Source: Sitta carolinensis (Eukaryota > Chordata > Aves > Passeriformes > Sittidae). From it: a DNA stretch of 64,000 nt. The stretch spans positions 4,540,001 to 4,604,000 of the forward strand of contig CM063292.1 in assembly GCA_032173965.1 (NCBI GenBank), in the 5' to 3' direction. The position numbers were made by a program, and so were the translations under genes. Below the pieces are notes generated by a model. It saw only the letters and a list, made by a program, of their open reading frames with translations. It searched no databases and had not been told where the DNA came from. Below, piece after piece: positions 42,585-55,900 of the stretch (its first letter is position 1; each line of letters starts with the position of its first letter).

Positions 42585-42620
<36 letters not shown>
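42585..42620. repeat. Poly(A) tract, 36 bp
   Basis: An uninterrupted run of about 36 A followed by GAGAGAAAATAGAG. It may be a simple repeat or the tail of an unrecognised retroelement. Confidence 0.9.
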
Positions 42621-42623
<3 letters not shown>

Positions 42624-45600
42624 AGAAAATAGAGTAAGAAATCTGTCAATGATTCAGTTAAAAAAATAATTTTGCAAACCATCAAGCAGGAGTTTTATTT
42701 GAAACCTCCATGATGATATTAAAAAGAAATCCACACTAATAATTTCTGTTTAAATATTCAAGCAGAAAACTTGAGAGCAGAGCTGCCTTGGAAATGCTAT
42801 TTCTTGCTGACATATGTTTTACAGATATATTTTAGACCTTCAGACATCATGGCATTATTTATGTGTGTGCTGAGAACAAATTTGCTGCCTTCCCAGGCTT
42901 GTTCAAAAACAATTTTTAATCACTCTATCAAAAATCAGGCTCTGCAGAAAAATTTGGATCAGCTGAAGAGAAAAAAAAGCTGCAGTTTTCTCCTCAGTCT
43001 GTGTGGAGTCTCTGCACCACACTGGTTCAACACTACCTCCTTTTCATTTTCACTGTTAAAAGGAAAGATGAGTATTTGAGGGATAGGCTGGTCCGACCAG
43101 CATAATAAAGATGATTTTTTATTAGTCTTCCCTCTGACTGAAGGAAACCAGAAGTCTTTCTGGATGTGTTTTAGTTGAGAAAAAACAAGGAATAAATGGC
43201 CATACTCCTTGTACCAAAGTGCTGGGTGACTGCAGAGGAGAAGAGAGCCAGGCAGAGTGACAACCCCAGCTGATTTTACATGAAATGCCTTTTTAAAGAA
43301 ATGACAGACACATTTTTAGCAGCTGACTTGCAACGACTTGTTGCAAAAAATACCCTAAAATCCCAAACACAGAAAACAGATCCTCTTTCCTTCTGCAGGG
43401 CATGTCACAGGCCCTTGGGAACCGAGAGCAGAGGAATAAGCCAAAGGACACGGCCGAGGCTGTGCTGTAGTTCTGCAGCACAGGTCACATCTCAAAGCCC
43501 AGCACCTGAGCTGCTGCTGCTGGGTCCCCTCGGCTGGGCCACGAGAGCAGCTGGGGCTTGTTCTCATTGCCACGGGAGGAAGCCAGAGTTGGGCTAAACA
43601 AAACTCCTGCAAAGTACCCAGGAGAAACCCATGAGCTCAATGGAAGGCAGCTGGCTGTTTGATTTCCTTCCTTTTTTGCCCTCAGATTGTTTGGACTGCA
43701 AATATAAAGGGGTTGACAAAGGACAACTTTCTGCAGAAAGCACTGCACAGGCATCCCGAGAGAGCAGCAGCACTCCAAGGGACTGAGCCTTTCTCAAGGG
43801 GCCAGAACATCTCGTTGCAATGGGAGCTTCCCAATCCCTCACCAGAGCCCCTGCATGGGAGCAGCTGGTCTGCAGAGCCTGGGATTTGCATGGCAGGACA
43901 CTCTTCCTGCTGGGATCACAGCCTGCAACTGCTCCTCAGGGACTTTGGGCAGTCACTCTGTGCCTCACCTTCCCCAGCTGCAAAATGGAGAGGAGGGTAC
44001 TTCACTTTGCTGAGATTTTGGATCAGGAACACAGGAGGCAGTGTTTGGGATGCAGTATTTGTGGTACACTCCACCACCAATGCAGCGTTATCATTACAAT
44101 AATTACATTGCTCCTGTTTTACTCCAGATGGAATCTGTGCTATCAGAAGTTATCTTGCTGTACTTAAAAACTAAATCTGCATGAGTGTAGCACTGAAAAA
44201 AAATTGTAATTCTGAGGCCAATATGCCAACCATATTTATTTATACCTCTGTCTTTTCAGCTACCATATGATACAATCATGTTGACAAAAAAGAAATATAT
44301 TTTAAAGCATCAGTTGTTGATGGCAACTTTAACACCTTCTATACTTCTTTCCCAAAGGCAAAGGATTATGTAATAAAAAGAAAGTCAATATTGCAGCACT
44401 GAGGTTTGGAATTAGCATGATAAACTGAGTTTTAAAACAATATTGGCCCTATCCTGTACTTACAGATAATATAACAGAACTGATGACTCATAGGTGCTGC
44501 CACTGAGAATATACCACAGAAGGAGACTGCCAAAGTAATATTCCTATTCATATATGTCACATTACATTTATAGTCCCTTCTACTACACTTCCTCAAGCTG
44601 GAAGGCTGGGGTGTGTGGACTGTGGGTCTCAGTCAGAAAACTTGCTCCAGTTCCAATTCCACTCCTGCCTGAAGCCCTCAACAAACCTTCCAGGAGCTCC
44701 TGGCTGCTGTGGTTCCAAGCCAGTGACCCAGGAACACCAGTAAGAATCTTTGCATGGTTCAGATTCCTAAAATTCTTCTTTCCCAGGGCATTAAAATATT
44801 TTCCATGCTACTCCGGCACTTGCTCTTTTACTCATACCAGGATTGTGTGCATTCTCCTAGGACCATTTATGCCATCCTCCTTTTTAATGACAAACTAGTG
44901 ATGGTTCAGTGAGTCCAAATGTACTCACAGGTATTTCTGTCACTAACATCTGTTGCTTGTGCAGTGCATTTCTACAAGCCAGGCAGGAGGCGCATCAGTC
45001 CACAGGGAGAGAGGAGAGATGCCTGCTTTCCCTACCCCTGGGAGCTGCAGGGCAGAGATGAAGGAGAAGCACAAGATTCACTGGTCAATGGCACTAATTT
45101 CCATAAGCTGCAGTGTATAAAACTTATCATGTGTGAGCATGTGAACAGGGCACTAAACCCAGGTGGGATCCCCCCCCCCCGACACCCCTCCTCAGCCTCT
45201 TATCTGTCCCTCTGCTGTGTCTAATCCTCTGAGTTTGTTGCTCTACTGCTTCTTCTGTGATACCACGATGCCACTCACTGCCTACATCCAGTATTAGCAG
45301 ACTTTCTGCTCAAGATTAATTTAGGAGGAATGTTGCTCAGTGGAATTGTACAAGTTTCTGGCTTGGCTCCTAAGTGCCTCTTCATGCTACACACCCACTG
45401 GGTCTTTTCAGCTGGTTTCTTTCAAAGGGGACTCATTAGTGAGCAACTAAATCTAACGGCATCAGCAAAGTCACCTCCAGACAAGCCAACAGCCATATGC
45501 CTTGCACTGGACACAATTACACAATTCCAGTAGTTTTGATGTTTCGAAATTATGACTTTCCTAGTTTCCCAGTGATTTTTCTCAGGCTTTATCATTTACC

Positions 45601-46585
45601 TCATCCACATAGGCTACTTAGAGCCTGGTGATCTCTTTCTAGGCCGTTTACAGCAAAGATGGATTAAAGATCAGTTTAGCTATTAGCTCAGCCCTTTCAG
45701 TCTGCCAGCCTGACTTTCTCCCAGAGATAGGCCAGTTTAACAGCTTATCTTCTCAAATCTGCCCTTGCACATGTGACCCATATTTGCATATGGCACACAT
45801 CCCATGGGACAGCACGTTTAATCCTTTGCATGCTGTACGTTACTGTCCCTTGTACAACCAGCTTACTTGGGGTGTGCTAACTGCCACAAGAGCAGGCACG
45901 CAGGTGTGTGGGATTTACCCACAGGAGATGAACAGTAAGAACAGTCTTGTATTAAAATTAAGCTTAAATAAAATGAAAGCAAAGGTCTACAAATTTATAG
46001 CTATAAATGGTATTGAGTATGAGAAACTCAGAATACCAGAGTTTCTCATAGCTGAGAAGCAGAGTCTATTCAGACTTTCTTGACAGCTAGAGCTATAATT
46101 TGATACTTTTATAAAATACAATGATTACTAATAACAGTAGTAAGAAGACCCTAATGCAAAAGAGATTTTTATTCTTACCATCAGGTTCGACCAGCCTTCT
46201 TTAATTCCTAATCAAGGTAGGGCTCGAGGCTGTGTTTGGTCTTCAGGATGAGTAATACTGTGCTAGGTAATGATTTGTTCTTGGGAAGTCTAGCTGATTA
46301 GCTCCCTGATAACCTTGGATGGAGAGTATTAGTGAAGAACAAAATGACATTATAATGAAAAAAACCACTTACAAAGAGCAGACAAGGACTCCCTGCCTGG
46401 ATACATGCAGATGGATGGCTTGGCTTGGTAGGTCTGTATTTCAAGACCATTCCTAGAGAAGCTCAGATTTATTATTGAGCACTGCTTTAAACGTGACAAA
46501 GTCCAGCGACCATCAATTTTCGGTGTTGTTATTGCGGAAAGGGTCATGACCATCAGCGCTTGCCAAACTACATGTCCTGCTCAAA
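42621..46585. other. Intergenic, no recognised feature
   Basis: Mixed composition with more GC than the region to its left, and a C-run at about 45172-45180. No gene or element is recognised. Confidence 0.55.
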
Positions 46586-46649
46586 TCCGAATGTGCCCAA
46601 ACCCGAGTGTGCCCAAACCCGAGTGTGCCCACACCCGAATGTGCCCAAA
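46586..46649. repeat. 16-bp minisatellite, four copies
   Basis: Four adjacent units of CCCGAGTGTGCCCAAA occur at 46586-46601, 46602-46617, 46618-46633 and 46634-46649, with A/G variation at the sixth base, T as the first base of unit 1, and one AAA to ACA change. Confidence 0.95.
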
Positions 46650-46659
46650 CCCTGCTCAT

Positions 46660-46800
46660 TTCCTTTCCTTTCCCGGCCGTGCCGTGCGAGGGCAGCAGAG
46701 ATTGCGGAACGGGAGCCGTGTGCGCTCCCCGGCCGGCCCGGCCCCGCCGTCGGGGCTGGGCATCCCACGGGATGCGGACCCTCAGAGGAACCTGTGTCCG
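46660..46800. other. Small CpG-rich patch
   Basis: About 140 bp with many CpG dinucleotides (CCCGGCCGTGCCGTGCGAGG, GCCCCGCCGTCGGGG), directly beside the minisatellite. No splice or TATA signal that I trust is seen. It could be a minor promoter, an enhancer or the GC-rich edge of an old repeat. Confidence 0.4.
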
Positions 46801-46849
46801 GAGAATCAGACCATAGATAAGTCTCTCTTGAGGTCATAACACTTTTAAA

Positions 46850-46990
46850 CTTTTGCGATGTCCCTGGAAGGATTTACAAGACGTGTAGGTGTGGCTCTTG
46901 GGGATCTGATTCGGTGGTGGGCTTGGCAGTGCTGGGCTAATGTCCGGACTAGAGGATCTTAGAGGGCTTTTCCAACCTGATTTCAGGATA
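46850..46990 (+). mobile_element. CR1 LINE 3' fragment
   Basis: The stretch CCTGGAAGGATTTACAAGAC, GTGGTGGGCTTGGCAGTGCTGGG, GGACTAGAGGATCTTAGAGG and CTTTTCCAACCTGATTTC follows the known order of the CR1 3' UTR, in + orientation. It lacks a clean terminal ATTCTATGA repeat, so it is a diverged fragment. The left limit is approximate. Confidence 0.7.
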
Positions 46991-49900
46991 CCCACCCACC
47001 CACAGTGCAGAGAGGGGAAAGGATTCAGAGCAGCCAAAGCCTGCGAGTGACTTTCACGCCTTAAGCAGAAAAAGCTCAACACCGAGATTCCGGCTGCACC
47101 TGACTAATTTCCAGAGTCTCGCCTAAGTGAGGTGAGTGATTTGGTGACACTCAGCGAAGAAAACGCTGTCATTCCCACCCTGCGAGGCCAAACCACAGCT
47201 CTGTCATGCAGTCGCCAAGAGGTGGAGCCGTGCGCTAAATCCCAGCCGCGAATAAACGGCGACCAAGGGCTTTTAGCTCTTTTATCTTCCACTTCAGCCA
47301 GGTTGACCCTAAGGCTCCATCCAAAGTCAGCTGATGTTTACAAGCAGCGATAAATCAAGCAGAAAGCGCTGACGGTAATGCTGCTCGGTATTGATCGGGT
47401 GCTGCAGGTGATGCTCAGGGCAGGGCTGGCCATTCCCACCATCCCGCGGGTGACAGGGTTGCTTCGGGATACAGTGAGGCACCAAGGACGGCGCTGGTGA
47501 GACAATGCTCTGGGCTTCTGCCTCGTGTCTGTGTTGCGCTGCCCTGATTACCCTTGCACAGACCACTTGAGTCGGAGACTTAGAGAGGGCCGAGCAGTTT
47601 GAGTCAGAGGCAGGGCATGGAGAGGCTGATGCTTTTTTTCTGAACTGCCTCTCGGACCCTCTAATCTTCTTTTCTTCTTTCCCCCTGTCAACTGAAATCT
47701 TCAGCTTTCCCTCAAGGGTACATTCTGCCTCCTTGCTCCTCTCTGCCCAGGGACGTGGTGTTTGCCGGCTGCCAGGGTGGTATCAGCCAGAAGATGAGCC
47801 AAGCCTGTTTGCAGGAGCTGGAGGGACAAAACATCCGAACGCAAATCCCAAATGTCTGTCGGCAAAGAGGGGTGGTAGTGTGAAACTGCTCCAAGCAAAG
47901 CACCGTGATTTGGTTTCATCTGGACCATTCCGCACTGAAACAGCTGTTCCATTCCTGATGTAATTTTCATGAAGGAAAATTTGAAAATCTGTGAGATATT
48001 AATTTTGCAGGAACACAATTTCCCACTTAAAAATAAACATCTTGGGAAAATTCCCAAGAAGACCTGAATAATACATCTGTAACACTGACAAGCAGCCCCT
48101 GTGATCATGTGTCTTTCATAGCCTGGGGTCTATTTAAACTCTGAAGCCCATCTGTGATGCACAAGGATGGCTACTGAACATCCCAATAAGAGAACTGTGA
48201 TTTATCTGGAAATATATCCTACAATAATCTTTTCTGGTATTTGGTGTAATAAAGGGAATATTGTTGATTACCTCACTGATATATAACTTTCTGCTGGCAA
48301 ATCTTTCACAGTAAGGTTATAATAACATCACTCTTCAGCATCTCTGCCAGATACTCAACTCTTTATTTTCTGTTCTGTCATATAAGCTGAGTAATTTATA
48401 TGCCTGTTTGATACAAAAGGTGCTTATTATATGTTTCAAAAAAGAGATTTGACAATACCTGCCTTGTAGGAAATACCAAGTCATAGAGAGGCAAGGCAAA
48501 GGAAAATGCTGTAAATCAAGAGGTGACAAGGCAGTTTTCAGATGTAAGATTAGAACACTGTTCAGGGTTCCACAAACAAATATGTTGAATTATAGACAAA
48601 AAGCCACTTTCAAGCGTTTGTCTCCTGTTGCTGCAATCCTTTTAGGGACATAAATCCCACTGAAGTCAAATCACATCTATAAACTCAATTCCAAAATTAA
48701 TCCATAAGTAGAGTCTGACATGGAAATACTTATTATTAGTTTGATTTGCACAAGATGTATAGATATGATTTCAAATAAAAGCAACATTATGGAAAAAGCT
48801 ACGTCAATTGCAGTTTCCTCTGAATAAGGACTGCACAGCATGAATGTGTCCCAAAATAACACATCTGCAGTGATCTAAGTGAAGCTTAGCTAACATTCCC
48901 TGCACTGTATTTTTACACAGGTAATTCTGTGTGACTGCGTAACCCCAGCTCTAAAACAACATTGATTTGACAAATGGATGGGGAGAGCCCCTTGCTCCAC
49001 CCAGGGAGAAGGAGCAGTGGCTGCCTTCCAACTTGTACCACGTTGTAAGTGGATGTGTTTTAACTGAGGGACTAAGAACCCTTTGCTGTTTGCAAGTGCC
49101 ACTGCAGGTCTGCCTCCAGCCATCCAGGCCAGCAGCCAGGCACAAAATGTGGAGACTTAAATACAGCAAGAGCACGAGGTGAGAGAAACCCGTTTGGGTG
49201 TGGGACTGTGTGGCAATGCAGTGAGGGAGCTGCAGAAAGGTTCTGCCTGGGTCTGCTTCCCTGCAGATGACCAGGGCAGGTAACCCCAGCCCAGCAGGCA
49301 GGATTCAGAACACAAACTATTAGGGGTTGGGTGCCAAGGACTGATCGTGCAAACTAAACTTACTTAATCCCCCTGAGGAGAATGCCTGAGCACCGTGGGA
49401 AAGAGCAGCTCATCGAGGATAAGCATCCAGTGTTGTCAGTCCAATGCTGAACTCCTCTTTAGAGGTTCACAGGACAAGCCCCCCCTGCTTCTGCCACTCT
49501 GTTCTGTCCTGCTTTCCAGGGCACTGCTGCTACACCAGCAGCCAGCTCCTGGGCCACTTCCATGAGGACTGTCCTGCTGTCCCTGGACACCACTGTGCAG
49601 CCCAGCAGCCCCTGGCAGCCACAGGGAGCAGGGCTTATCCTGATCCTGGGCAGCACCTGGCTTTTGCAACATCACAGAGACCAAGGCATACGAAGAGAAA
49701 TTCACCCTCCTTCCCGCTTCCCCTTGAGCAGAGATGTCATTTCCCAGTCTGAGCCTGGAAATCCAGATCCCGATTCAGAGAGCAAGGTGAGATTGTTCCT
49801 AGTTCTCAATTAAAACGGGAAGATCATTGCCACTGAAGATGGAAGGGGACATTCCCCATCTCAGATCAGGCCACCTGGGAAAGGAAAAGCACCCTCACAT

Positions 49901-52900
49901 TACACTGGGGAGAGGAATGCACGTCACTGCTCTTCTGAGGCAGCAGCTCGGGCAGGAGCCTGGTGACAGCAGATGTGATCCTTCCTCTAGAGGAGCTGCT
50001 GAACTGTGAACGTGCAGAAGTGGATTTCCCAGGCCAGCAATACCTGCTGCCTTGAGTGACCTACTTTTTTTGCACGCTATGTGAATAGGGTTAGGCAACA
50101 GTTAATTTGGTGCGGAAAACTGAAACAGTTAGGCAGCAACAATTACCACATGTCTGGTGAATGCCAGGGCAAACCTCAGTGCCCCTGACAGGGGTTCCTG
50201 GGCAGTACCACATTTCAGTCCCTTGCTTTGGGAAGATATCCCACAGGAACACAGTGCTTTGGTAAATTGAGCATAATCATTCAAATTCATTCATCAGATC
50301 CAACAGGAGGTTTTTTTCTTTCCATGTAATTTACCAAATGTACTGGTCTTAAGGTTACCTCTTAAATCACAAAATATGAAAAGCATTTTCATGTTGAGCA
50401 TCCAAGCAGTCCTGTGCATCTGGATGAGCAAAGCTGAGCAAGTGAGGCTGTCAGCAGGATGAACACACCAGCACATCCAGCTCCCCCAATGGCCTTGCCA
50501 CATAGCACAAATAGCACCAGCTATAAAATCCCACCCTACGTCACCATCACTCTTCACTGGGCCCTGTGCTAGCAGGTGTCTCATGATTCCTCCCTACCAT
50601 TATTTCATTTCATCTGGGTCAGCAAATGCTCACTTATATCTGTACTCATTTATATTCATCCCTAGTTGAGTCTTCACTGAGATTTTAAATATTTGTCACC
50701 CCTACAGGGAGGAGAAGTAAGTTAACAAGTGAATCACTCATTTGGACTTTGCAGTAGTTTCCCATGCCTGTGCTAAACGACTAATAACTGTTTCCAAAGC
50801 TGGGATTCAGTATGAAATTTCAGTATATATATTTCAGTATGATATGGTATTTCAACTGTGTACAAATTTTAATTTTTTAACAAAATCTGATTTCTTGATA
50901 CATTGGCCAATTAAATTAAACAGGTCTCCTCAGAATGAACCAAGTTACCAGCAAGAAACTTAACCCTAATAGTTGCAGCTCAAAAGCCTGGTGTGTTTTA
51001 TCTCCTTTTCTTTCCCAGGATGAGATCCTGGCACCCTAATTCACAGGCACCAGAGCCGATCTCCACAGAGAGTCGCAATCAAGTCAACTCTTTCTTTGCA
51101 GCACAAAGGAAATCACATTTCTTTGAAATGCCGAGGAAATCTGAATGTGTGTTCCTGTTTAGCATGATTAAGGTGTCACATAGCACTCCCACGCACCCCG
51201 ACACAGAGAACTTCTTGCCGGCTGCTGATGTCAAAGCAAATCAGCTGAAAACACGGAGGGGATCTGAGAAACACAACTAGGACACGGCAGGCAGGCTGGC
51301 AACGAGCTACCCTGTGCCACAGGGACTGGGCAGCCTCTGGGACCACCCCTGGGGCAGGGCACAGGATGGGGATGACACAGGGGCCTCCCCTGCCCCCCAG
51401 CACGTTTCTGATACAGGCATGGGGCACAGATCTTTCATCATGTAGAAATTTCTGCGTGTGAACTGCTTGTTATAAAACCCTGATAATAACAGTGCATGTA
51501 TCCATAGCAATTGGGAATCTCTCCAAGGGGTGCACTGCTTTGCTTTTGGATTTTCCCTAAACCTCCTCTCTGTGTGCTCCATCTTAGTCCCAGTTATGCA
51601 GGACATATCTCTGTCTATCCTTGTTCTGTCTCTCATCACCCTGATGATTCCGCTGCTATCCTCTTGCTTTTCTTCAGCTCTTTGTTCTGTATATTTTTGT
51701 TTGTGTCCTGTGGTTTGTCCACTATTAACATTAATAATTTAGGAAATTGTCTGCTTCTGCTGAAATCAATTCCTGTGCTACTGCTGCTAAGTGCTGGGCC
51801 TGGGCCCAAGAGCTGCTATGATGGGGACCAAACAAAGGAAACAAAATGAAATGAGAACAGAGGAAAATAGGCGCCTCATCCTTCAGCATGCTCTGAATTT
51901 AGGTGGGGATCCTCAGAGCCTAAGAAACGCAAGCATCAAATTTCAGTTGAAACCCCTTTTTCCCAAACGTTCCCACATGTGTGTTACAGTCCTGGTGCTG
52001 GGAAAATTCAGCCTCAGTGCAAGAGCCCCACAAGGTCCATCCCCCAAGGCAAAACTGCTCAGACACAGGCAAAGGGGACTGATGGTGGAAAATCCATCAG
52101 CTTGAAATCCTCTGCAGCTGCTCACCTAATGAAAACTGGAAAGAACCAAAGTGCTTCTGCAAAGCTATTGATGGAAGTGGCTCTTTCTAAGTGCCATCAA
52201 ACCTCCATCACTCTGCCAGGGTCCATCTCCCAGAGCTACACCAACCTCACACAGAGACGCCTGAGTCCTGACGGTGACTCATTTCCCTGCGAGTGGCAGA
52301 GGAAGAAAAGCACCATGTGCCTCAAGGCTCAAGATGGGGAGACCAAGTTCTCTTTACTTCCTTCTCTGGTCTACACAGCTACGCTGCTGAGGGTCTCACA
52401 TGGGGAAACTGTCAACATCAGAGGGCACAGACTCTGTCTTGGAGATACATGTTATGTTTGTAATCCCAGGACTTTAATAGCTCTGTGAGGGAGAGAGATA
52501 AATAAGATAATGAAAATAGTGATTGAGGGACCAGTATGCAGACAGTTTGACTAAGGCTGAAAGGATAAATTCATCTGGTATAACATCATTGAAGCTCAAC
52601 TCTCATCCGTGCTGTTGAGCTGTGCAGCTGGGCTCCTCTGTCCTTCCTAGAGCTGCATTTTAGCAGAAGGTCTTTTTTAAGTAGCTGGATTAATACACCA
52701 CCCCCAGACATAAGCAGCTGTCCCCTAGGGCAGGAGAGACTGGCTGGCCCGAGGAGGGCTTGTGCCAGAGCTGGGGCTCAGCTCCCACCAGCAGCTGCCA
52801 GCGCCCCGCAGCTGGACCGAGCCCGGGCACACCCGGGACAGCAGGAATCCTGGGAGCACGGGGAGGACACCACCCTGCAAACCCCACTGGCACTCCCGGG

Positions 52901-55900
52901 GAGTGGGCATGCCAGGAAGGGTGTGGACACCCAATGCCTCCACTTGCCTCCTCCTCAAGGGCTTGGCTGCTGTCCCCCGGGGACCACAGGCCCGGATGCT
53001 GGGACCCAGCGCTGCATCCATGCCATGCCCTTACTCAGGGCTGGCTGCCCACTCACACACCCGACAGGCAGGGAATGTGAGGACACACTTCCCATACCCA
53101 CCGGAGCTGGAGGTGCCTGGAGGCAGGGCAGGAATGCCGTGCCAGTCGTGATGGGTTACGGCCAGAAGCCAGCGCAGTCAGGTAATTAAATAACGAGAGC
53201 AGATTAGGCAATCTCTGTGCTTCACGTTGGCAGGGCTGGAGGAAAGAACAGAACATGTAATCAAATGAGGGGGGGGTTCTTTCTTTCTTTATTTACTTTG
53301 AAAGAAAGACAGTATTACAGCACTGTAAGAGGTGGCATAGCATGCACTAATTGTGCTGCTGAGGATTTTTCTCTCTTGCAGGTTTCAGGATAAGAATGAG
53401 ATTTTTATTAAAGACTAAGGGAGAAAAGAACTGGAGGAGCAGACATTCACTGGGAATTAAGTCCCCAATTCACTTAATGCTTGTTCAATACCTTCTGCCT
53501 CTCCATTTGGCTAACCTGCCTAAGAACACGTTCACTTCACATCAGCAACCTGCAATCAGAAAAATCACCTGTAATCCAGCTCCCTCCAGGCACAGACCGA
53601 TAGCTACATGGTCTCAGTGACAGATCAGGCTAAATAAAGAGCACAAATCCACAAGCTGCTATCAGGAGATGTCTAAGGCTTCCTTCTTTTGATGATTTCT
53701 GCCAAGATATTCCTGCTGAGTCACTGGGTTTGCAGAGCCATGTGCTGGAGGGAGCTGCCAGAGCTGACCCAGAGCAGGGGTTGCCACTGCCTGCAGAGCC
53801 TGAGCAGGAGCTGTAAGGAGCACCTGGGCACTTTCCTTGGGTTTTCCTGGCAAAGCTGCAAGCCAGGATTGGAGTGAAATTGTACTGAAGAAATCATCTG
53901 ACTGGTACAGGAGGTGCTTTAGCTGGATTGCTTCACTGGCTTAACAGGCAACTAGACATCCACTTATCCAGCTCCCCCTTTCTCCAGCCCAAGGATGTAA
54001 TTTGGTGACTCACCACCATTCAGGTACCAGTAATGACAGTTGGAGTTTTTCCCCAAACAACTGATTTCAGATACATAATGCATTTAGATCGTGTTAAAAA
54101 AAAATATGCTCCTGATTTTTGTCTCTATGGTGCTAAACACATCACGTAACGCCTTCTGCAGCAGTGACCTGGCTTACCCTGAATTTGGGAATCATCCAGA
54201 CGAGTGGGGCTTTCTGCTTTTTTGAGTTACCCTTCTGAAGTGATCTGCAGAGAAACGATCTGCCTGAAAAGTGACAATCCCAGATTGCTAATAAATGTCC
54301 CCAGGCTTTAGCAAACCTGCCAAAAACTCTACTGGACTTGGCACAGCATCTTTGAATTAGTAAAGACCTCCTGCAACATGCAAGGGGCAGGTACCCCAGG
54401 CTGCAAGGGGCCTTGTGGAGTACATGCAAAGAGACCTTTTGTCCTATTTGGGAAATTGCTGGCTAAGCTATAGGTGAATATAAGTATTCCCTGGCAGTGT
54501 CATTCGTCCTGACACCTTTTCAGTGGGAAGGCAGCTCGTCACGGCCGAGATGTGTGTGGAGTTGCCTTATTTACTCTCCTGGGGTGGCATGAATCAGAGT
54601 TGAAAAGTGCAGTATGTTGAAGTCAACCCATATTCCCATGATGTGCGAGTGTGAGTCACTCGGCAGGGAGATTCTGCCAGGGTCCCTCCTGGACGACCCG
54701 GCTGTGTTAAAGACGCCGGAAAATCCGCGGATAAAAAAACCCCCAGTGACGCACGGGAGCCGAGTAGGCTCCGTGCCTTTTTGGGGAAGCTTCTCAAACG
54801 CCGACGTTTCCTCTTGATCAATAATCTGGTTGGCAGAGCGGGGCTTTGAAGCAATGCAGAAAGCTCAGCTCTCTGCTCACACGGCCACTGGTGTTTCTCT
54901 CCGGGAAGATGACGCACGGGTAACCCCGGGCGCAGGCAGGGGAAGGATTTCTCTTGCACATCTATTTAAATCTCCTGGAAGAGCTGCTGCTTGCAGGAAA
55001 GATAATGCAGGATGTGAAAGGGCTTTCTAGGGATGGGCAAGGAAAATTTTTTTAAAAAGAACAAGTCCCATCCCAAGGTCTCACAGCTGATTTCTGGTTT
55101 TCCCCGTCATCTCCTTTCTCCCTTCTGTCCTCTTTAAATACCATTAGTGGGGTTATCATGGGCTGCTTACTGCAGCAAGTCAGCTGGAACATTCAGACAG
55201 GGCTTTCTTGGCCTTGTACCACATCACTCCTCTGATTCTCCTCTTACCAGAGCTGATATTCCTGCCCCTCCATCAGTGGGGACAGGAGTATCAGCTCGGG
55301 TAAGTGGAGCTCCTCCTGACACTCCAGCCACCACAGTGAGGACACCACTGTCTCGGCAATGTTTTCCATGCTGTTGTCCTGACTTAAAATATAAGGAAAA
55401 GCCACTGACAAGAATATTTCCAGATAAATATCTCATTAATTTCAACCACAGGCAGCTGTGAGTCATTTCCCTTTGACTACACTCTTCTCTTGCGACCAGA
55501 AATCGCGTAGTGGAGGTCTGGTACCATGTAAAATTCATAATTATTTTAAAGGGGTACCAATAAATTGATAATAATTCTCAAAAATTTGGGCCTAAAAAAA
55601 TCTTTCATTTTCTCAAGGGATTTGCTGTCAGTTAATCACCTTTGCTCCTACCACAGCTGTGGGATAAAATTAAGCCATTTTACTGCAAAACTGTTGGACT
55701 TCATTTAAAGACTCAAGCAGCAGGTTGGGCTTTCCTTGAACCACAGTTCTGCCTCCTGGTAAATTGTGTCTTTTTCCCTCAAAATAAAAGTGGCATGAGG
55801 CAATCATCACCCTGGTTGCCTGCTCTACTGCTGCCTCAGTGCCCTGGGTGGGAGCACCAGGCTGGCTCCCTCGTGCCTTTGGAATTTGGCAGCTCTGCTG

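Noticed and set aside
52690..53190. Several overlapping 88-129 codon frames in a GC-rich block
   Set aside because: Three frames are open at once with Pro/Gly/Ser-rich products. No coding signature.
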